From an uncultured Prevotellaceae bacterium (lineage in GTDB: Bacteria > Bacteroidota > Bacteroidia > Bacteroidales > Bacteroidaceae): a DNA stretch of 64,000 bases. The stretch's first letter is position 1, and every line of letters begins with the position of its first letter. The notes beneath the pieces are model-generated. The model was not told the origin of the DNA and ran no database searches. It was given only the letters and a program-made list of their open reading frames with translations. Made by a program: the position numbers and the translations under genes. Shown here one piece after another: positions 59,458-64,000 of this stretch. The stretch lies in the NCBI GenBank assembly GCA_947305005.1, contig CAMZCM010000009.1, positions 1-64,000 on the forward strand, written 5' to 3'.

Positions 59458-60692
59458 TGAACACCCTTCGTATTATCCTTTCCCCTTCTTCTACCGATGT
59501 CGTTTATGCCGGCATAGCCGTTGCTACCGGCACACGTCATGAGCTGGACACCGAAAGTGGCATGGCCCATTTGGTGGAGCACATGACGTTCAAGGGTACT
59601 AACCACCTTTCTTCCACTCAGATTCTCAACCGGATAGAGCGCGTTGGTGGCGACCTCAATGCCTATACGGGTAAGGAAGAAACTATATACTATGTCACCT
59701 TCCTGCGCCAACACCTTCATCGCGCCCTTCCCCTGTTGATGGATATCGTCTTCGACAGCACCTATCCGCAGACCGAACTGGAGAAGGAAGTGGAAGTGGT
59801 CATCGATGAAATCGAGAGTTACAACGATTCGCCTGCTGAACTTATCTACGATGAATTCGAGAGTTTGCTCTTTCCTAATCACCCTCTGGGCCGCAATATC
59901 TTGGGCGATGCCGACCGCCTCCGCCAATATCGCAGCGAAGATCTCCAACGCTTTGTCCAACGCACTTATAGCCCCGAGCAAGCCGTTTTATTCGTAAAGG
60001 GAAATGTCAGCATGGCGGACGTGAAGAAAGCTTTTCAAGGAAAGGACTGGTCGCTGCTGCCAACTGAGAATATTCCCTCCGCACAAAAGCGACAGGCTCC
60101 CATTCTCCCGAAGAAGGAACATGGGGAAGCGTCCACTATCATCCACAAGCCTGTTCATCAGGCTCACGTGATGCTGGGTGCTCGTGCCTATGCCGCTACC
60201 GATCCCCGTTATTACGGACTGTTCCTGCTGAACAACCTCTTGGGCGGTCCCGCCATGAACTCGCGCCTAAGCCTTGCTTTGCGCGAACGCGCCGGCCTCG
60301 TCTATACGGTAGAAAGTGCTGTTACAGCTTATACCGATACGGGGGTCTGGTCGGTCTATTTCGGCTGCGATCCAGAAGATGTGCGTCGTTGTCTGCGACT
60401 TGTCCATCATGAGCTTCGTCGTCTGGTGGACACACCGCTGGGCCCTCGCGCCCTTGATGCCGCCAAGCAACAGCTCATCGGACAGATTGGAATCAGCTAC
60501 GATCATTTTGAAAACGTAGCCTTGAGCACGGCCAAACGTTTCCTACACGACGGTTATTACCGTTCACCAGAAGAAATCATCCATTCCATCGAAGCTTTAA
60601 CAGCCGAAGGCCTACAAGCCATCGCTGCCGAGGTCCTGGATCCTGCAAATCTCATGACCCTCATCTACCAGCCCGAAGAGGCTCACAAATAG
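59457..60692 (+). CDS. M16-family zinc peptidase (pitrilysin-like)
   Basis: A 411-residue protein with the inverted zinc motif HLVEH (His38, Glu41, His42) in GMAHLVEHMTFKGT, a later Glu ligand in EVEVVIDEIESYNDSP, and a C-terminal non-catalytic domain with RAGLVYTVES, the arginine-tyrosine motif of the family. No signal peptide is seen. It is of the single-subunit-length type that acts as a homodimer or with a partner. Its end overlaps the convergent WbqC gene by 10 bp. Confidence 0.9.
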   Translation: MNTLRIILSPSSTDVVYAGIAVATGTRHELDTESGMAHLVEHMTFKGTNHLSSTQILNRIERVGGDLNAYTGKEETIYYVTFLRQHLHRALPLLMDIVFDSTYPQTELEKEVEVVIDEIESYNDSPAELIYDEFESLLFPNHPLGRNILGDADRLRQYRSEDLQRFVQRTYSPEQAVLFVKGNVSMADVKKAFQGKDWSLLPTENIPSAQKRQAPILPKKEHGEASTIIHKPVHQAHVMLGARAYAATDPRYYGLFLLNNLLGGPAMNSRLSLALRERAGLVYTVESAVTAYTDTGVWSVYFGCDPEDVRRCLRLVHHELRRLVDTPLGPRALDAAKQQLIGQIGISYDHFENVALSTAKRFLHDGYYRSPEEIIHSIEALTAEGLQAIAAEVLDPANLMTLIYQPEEAHK

Positions 60693-61219
60693 AAAATCGC
60701 TTCCGGCCCCATATTGAAAAGGAGATCCACGATGCTCAGGTCGGACAGGAAGCCAAGACGTTGCTGAAAAACTTGATAATAAGGTGTAACCGTTCCTTCT
60801 ACACTGCGACGCAGGTTTGAGGGAACGGTTTGTTCGATATCAATGAGCCTGCACACCAATTCGTGTAGCGCCGCATTGAAGTCAACGAGGTAGTCGTGCG
60901 TACGCGAATGATAAAAAGGCGCGAATTCATCAGCATAATATTCAAAAAACGGGCTCTTGCCATAGGCCGTTCGTAGGGCGCTCCAGTGGTGATGACGCCA
61001 GTTGCCATGTTCGCTGATTCGGATGTCGCGGATGGGGACATGACTCGAAGCTGCCTCCACAGGGATAATCAGATTCGCCGGACCATCGGGCATTGCGATA
61101 GTGCAACGATTACGAATCGTCTGCTTCACATAGTGTTCTTCCGTATGAATAGTAGTATCCTCACTCGCGTGAAACAAACGATACCATGAAATGGGAGCAA
61201 GATAGGCAGTAGTCAGCAA
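60683..61219 (-). CDS. WbqC family protein
   Basis: A 178-residue soluble protein. TAYLAPISWYRLFHASEDTTIHTEEHYVKQTIRNRCTIA and LIIPVE near the start, with HHHWSALRTAYGKSPFFEYYADEF in the middle, match WbqC, a family often found with O-antigen or surface-polysaccharide genes, probably involved in amino-sugar transfer. Here the neighbours are housekeeping genes, so context does not sharpen this. It overlaps the M16 gene 3' end to end and starts 12 bp after the methyltransferase stop. Confidence 0.85.
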   Translation of the reverse strand: MLTTAYLAPISWYRLFHASEDTTIHTEEHYVKQTIRNRCTIAMPDGPANLIIPVEAASSHVPIRDIRISEHGNWRHHHWSALRTAYGKSPFFEYYADEFAPFYHSRTHDYLVDFNAALHELVCRLIDIEQTVPSNLRRSVEGTVTPYYQVFQQRLGFLSDLSIVDLLFNMGPEAIFYL

Positions 61220-61231
61220 AATAATGAAGAT

Positions 61232-62458
61232 TTAAAGACGTTCGACACGAATGAGCACTTTCTGGTTATCCGCAAGCGTTGTTGCGATGAAATGGATATT
61301 TCCGCCTTCCTTCAGATGTAGTTGCTTGCGTAAGTTCACAACAGATATAGGGAAGCCACGAACGGTGAGATCTGCAGCATCGATACCTTCCAAGAGACGC
61401 TTCAGGTCTTTCTTGCTGAAGGTTGCGTGGTCAAGAACCCGCCATTGCCGCCCTGGGAAATTAGTAAGATGCTCCTCAGCTCCATAGAGATGAGAATGGT
61501 GCGCAAGTTTCTGCACGGGATAGCGCCGGCAGACGCTCTTATAAGCCCCAGCTTTCATAATGCCCGCATTGGGTTCATAGAGGAACGGAGGCAACCCGCC
61601 GTCCCAGTTGCCAATCACCAACGGTGCATCTTTTTCCTGCTGAAGCGTGAAGCGGAACTCAGAGATGATATTCAGTGGAAGGGCAGCTTCTATATCCGCA
61701 CAACAGATAGGAATAACGTCGCGTCGCCGATTTGGCCCCATCACCAACAGCAGCTCCTTGCACTCGCCCTCCACACAGACCACGTGCACCTCAGCGATTC
61801 CCTCTAAAGAACGCAAGGCGGCAGTGATGTCAAGCATAGGGGATAATTTAATGATGGTATAAACCGAGTTTTTTCTCAGTTGTTCCTGCAAGGCACAGAC
61901 ATCGGGCGTGCAATCCTCGATACGGGCCACCTTTCGTCCGGCATCGTCGCGACGGGCCGGGTCGATGAACAGGAAGGTGACAGGCAGGAAAAAGTCCGAT
62001 GCATCGCCACAGACGACCTCTGCATGGGCGCAACCCATCAAGGGCAGGTTATTGCGGGCCAGATTACAGAGGTCAACATTGCGTTCGACATAGACAGCTT
62101 GTTTGAACAGCGGAGCGATGGCCATGAAATCGATGCCAAGACCACCAGTCAAATCGCAGAAAATCGGCCCGTCTCCCTCCCATTTTGTGGGCGGCATCGC
62201 CTCTAACAACCGACGAACCACGTGTCGTTTATACATCGCTGTCGTCTCGCTTGAACATTGTTCCATGCTCAAGCGCGGGGGAAAGAGGAAGCCGTCAGTG
62301 GCAGCGCAAGCGGGTAACTTACGTGCTGCCAACTGACGGCCTTCTATCTGTTGAAGCGCTATACGCAAATCTACATCTGTCGGCACAGGCCGAAGCGCCA
62401 ACTGACAGACGTCATCGTTGGCATGTTTACGAATGTATTCTTGCGTCGCACGGTTCAC
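61232..62458 (-). CDS. Class I SAM-dependent methyltransferase with THUMP-like domain
   Basis: A 408-residue cytoplasmic protein. The SAM site is IFCDLTGGLGIDFMAIAP near residue 100, followed by YVERNVDLCNLARNN. VTFLFIDPARRDD is the acidic motif. A C-terminal THUMP-like domain follows (RYPVQKLAHHSHLYGAEEHL). It probably methylates RNA, as THUMP-fused enzymes do, but target and position are unknown. It overlaps the TlpA-like gene by 4 bp (ATGA). Confidence 0.8.
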   Translation of the reverse strand: MNRATQEYIRKHANDDVCQLALRPVPTDVDLRIALQQIEGRQLAARKLPACAATDGFLFPPRLSMEQCSSETTAMYKRHVVRRLLEAMPPTKWEGDGPIFCDLTGGLGIDFMAIAPLFKQAVYVERNVDLCNLARNNLPLMGCAHAEVVCGDASDFFLPVTFLFIDPARRDDAGRKVARIEDCTPDVCALQEQLRKNSVYTIIKLSPMLDITAALRSLEGIAEVHVVCVEGECKELLLVMGPNRRRDVIPICCADIEAALPLNIISEFRFTLQQEKDAPLVIGNWDGGLPPFLYEPNAGIMKAGAYKSVCRRYPVQKLAHHSHLYGAEEHLTNFPGRQWRVLDHATFSKKDLKRLLEGIDAADLTVRGFPISVVNLRKQLHLKEGGNIHFIATTLADNQKVLIRVERL

Positions 62459-63564
62459 TTTAAGAGCTCGCCTACTATTTCTGCAAGCTTGTCGCCGCGC
62501 AGGTCACGTGCAACAATCTTACCATCCTTGATAAGCACGGTGGCCGGGATAGCACGCACACCATAGAGGCTGGCGCCCTCGCAGTCCCAACCCTTGAGGT
62601 CAGAGATCTGCGGCCAGGTGATGCCCAGCTCCACAATCGCTTGCTTCCAAGCATTAACATCTTTATCCAAGCTGACACCGATGATTTCAAAGCCTTGAGC
62701 ATGATACTGCTCATAGGCAGCCTTCACGTTAGGCATCTCCCCACGACAGGGACCACACCAGCTGGCCCAGAAGTCAATCAACAGGACCTTCGCCTTGGCA
62801 GCTACTTCGCCAACGCTCAGCTCGTTGCCCTCTGGGGTCTTGGCCTTGATATCCTTGAATGGTTTACCGACGGCTGTCACGGCCTTCAGCGCATAGAGCT
62901 CGCGCAGACTTTGGATATCCTCGTTGTCACTGTTTTCAGGAATAGCAGCCAGCTGCTCATTTACAAAATCGTCACCTAAGGCACCAGCATACATCACAAG
63001 ATAGGTCTGCCCCACGACGTTGTCGATATTTTCCTGAATAAAATTTCTATAGATGTCCATCGACTGATCCTGTAGGTCGTTTAATTGCTTCTCGGCATCA
63101 GCCTTAGCTTCATCCGTAGCACTCAAATCGTTGAGGACACCAAAAATCTGTTGCGCTTTCTGGTTGAGTTCGTACTCCTGTGCGGACAATGCTGACAGCG
63201 CCTCGTTAGCCGGTGTTCCACAAATCTCAGCACTCTTGTTCTGCGCAGTATCCAATTTGATGGTGATAGATCCATTCTCCAAGGCAAACTGAGTGGCCAG
63301 TGCCAAGTCAGGATTGGCATTCGAACGCCAAATCACATACCGCATAACAGCAGTATCCTGCACGCCCTCAAAGACAAACTTTCCTCCCTTGACAAGGACA
63401 ATCTGAATCGTATCAACATCGTTCATTCCCCTGACATCGGCCAAAATCACCGTGTCTCCATTTTCAGCGCCTGTGACATAACCTGTTACCTTATAACCCT
63501 TTTTGTTACAGGCAGCTACGCAAAGCAACAATGCAACTGCAGCCAATGATAGTAGTTTTTTCAT
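62455..63564 (-). CDS. TlpA/ResA-type thiol-disulfide oxidoreductase lipoprotein
   Basis: A 369-residue lipoprotein (lipobox VAAC, Cys19, in LLCVAACNKKG). The N-terminal domain (about 25-110) is of the DUF4369 type, with KVTGYVTGAENGDTVILAD. A helical linker precedes the thioredoxin domain with FWASWCGPCRGEMP, redox Cys270 and Cys273. Such proteins reduce periplasmic thiols, for example apocytochrome c. The CcsBA genes are only a few kb away, which makes a cytochrome role possible but unproven. Confidence 0.88.
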   Translation of the reverse strand: MKKLLSLAAVALLLCVAACNKKGYKVTGYVTGAENGDTVILADVRGMNDVDTIQIVLVKGGKFVFEGVQDTAVMRYVIWRSNANPDLALATQFALENGSITIKLDTAQNKSAEICGTPANEALSALSAQEYELNQKAQQIFGVLNDLSATDEAKADAEKQLNDLQDQSMDIYRNFIQENIDNVVGQTYLVMYAGALGDDFVNEQLAAIPENSDNEDIQSLRELYALKAVTAVGKPFKDIKAKTPEGNELSVGEVAAKAKVLLIDFWASWCGPCRGEMPNVKAAYEQYHAQGFEIIGVSLDKDVNAWKQAIVELGITWPQISDLKGWDCEGASLYGVRAIPATVLIKDGKIVARDLRGDKLAEIVGELLK

Positions 63565-63580
63565 AGACTTTCTCTGTTAG

Positions 63581-64000
63581 TTATTTATTCGTTGATATTT
63601 CCTTGTTTAGTTTTTCCAACGCACGATTTTCTGCAGCCTCCATGATTTCCCGTTCCCCAGGCCCTTTGTCATTGATGCCACAGAGATGAAGGATGCCGTG
63701 AATGATGACACGATGCAGTTCCTGCTCGTAAGAAAAACCGATTTCATCGGCATTTGAGTGCACCGTATCAAGACTGATGAACAGGTCACCGCCGATGGAA
63801 ATGGTGCTGCTATTGTCAAAGGTGATGATATCTGTGTAGTAGTCGTGCTGCAGGAACTGACGGTTCACTCGCAGGATCTCTTCATCATCCACGAAGATAT
63901 AAGCGATGTCGCCGACGCGACGGCCATAATCGGCCGCTACCGCCTGCACCCAAGCCCTGATCCTATCCTGATTGATGGCTGGCATCTCTACGCCTATGGT
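63581..64000 (-). CDS. ybeY: Endoribonuclease YbeY (cut off by right window edge)
   Basis: The visible part is about 139 codons. An ATG at 63985 gives 134 residues, but the frame is open to the window end (GVE before MPAINQD) and related Bacteroidota proteins have about ten more residues there, so the true start is probably outside. The metal site is HRVIIHGILHLCGINDKGPGE: the usual HGxLHLxGxxH has Asp in place of the third His. YbeY processes 16S rRNA 3' ends and takes part in ribosome quality control. FVDDEEILRVNRQFLQHDYYTDIITF is the family block. Confidence 0.88.
   Translation of the reverse strand, partial: TIGVEMPAINQDRIRAWVQAVAADYGRRVGDIAYIFVDDEEILRVNRQFLQHDYYTDIITFDNSSTISIGGDLFISLDTVHSNADEIGFSYEQELHRVIIHGILHLCGINDKGPGEREIMEAAENRALEKLNKEISTNK

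Overview
The window looks like a chromosomal segment of a Bacteroidota species, most likely Prevotellaceae. The reasons are: SusC/SusD pairs and NigD-like, DUF4843 and PKD-like lipoproteins; promoters of the Bacteroidota type (TAnnTTTGC about 20 bp after a TTG/TTTG element) in front of many transcription units; S46 dipeptidyl-peptidase, imelysin and TlpA/DUF4369 families; and YbeY, EF-P and L34 sequences typical of the group. No phage, insertion sequence, CRISPR array or tRNA was seen.

Layout. (1) 1-345: at the left edge a strong minus-strand promoter and boxA-bearing leader, probably of an rRNA operon that lies outside the window, then mnmA. (2) 1497-6065: a secreted rhamnogalacturonan lyase (PL11) with an unusually long autotransporter-type repeat tail. 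(3) 6249-17941: a tightly packed, mostly overlapping envelope operon (DUF4254, GT9, two LtaS-like phosphotransferases, LpxL-type acyltransferase, NodB-type deacetylase, ArnC/GtrB-like GT2, GtrA, EptA-like transferase, GT87), followed by an MsbA-type ABC exporter. Together these look like an LPS core/lipid A decoration and export block. (4) 19900-26012: an interrupted small coiled-coil/TM gene, then a surface-glycan block with a hexapeptide acetyltransferase and six glycosyltransferases in two converging groups.

(5) 26235-31038, minus strand: a cell-wall/housekeeping block (rpmH, PASTA protein, RluD-like synthase, Ddl, PlsC-like acyltransferase, NigD-like lipoprotein), divergent from efp. (6) 31958-44676: a SusC/SusD locus whose partners are two lipoproteins, a thioredoxin-fold protein, an HEIGH zinc protease, a DPP7-type S46 peptidase and a NUDIX hydrolase. 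It reads as a peptide/protein utilisation locus rather than a polysaccharide one. (7) 44677-45219: a gene-free stretch that appears to hold a roughly 325-nt structured non-coding RNA on the minus strand, with its own promoter, terminator and an FNR/CRP-like palindrome upstream.

(8) 45220-51605: nadB, a PBP4-type D,D-carboxypeptidase, a GH27 alpha-galactosidase and a KduD-like dehydrogenase. (9) 51817-58242: an iron/haem-linked operon (outer-membrane beta-barrel, imelysin, di-haem oxidoreductase, CcsBA cytochrome c synthase). (10) 58318-64000: a two-domain Rid-like protein with an M16 peptidase on the plus strand, then WbqC-like, THUMP-like methyltransferase, TlpA-like and YbeY on the minus strand. 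YbeY runs off the right edge.

Most product names rest on motifs read by eye. Promoters and terminators are pattern matches. Function of the glycan and LPS genes is inferred from family and neighbourhood.
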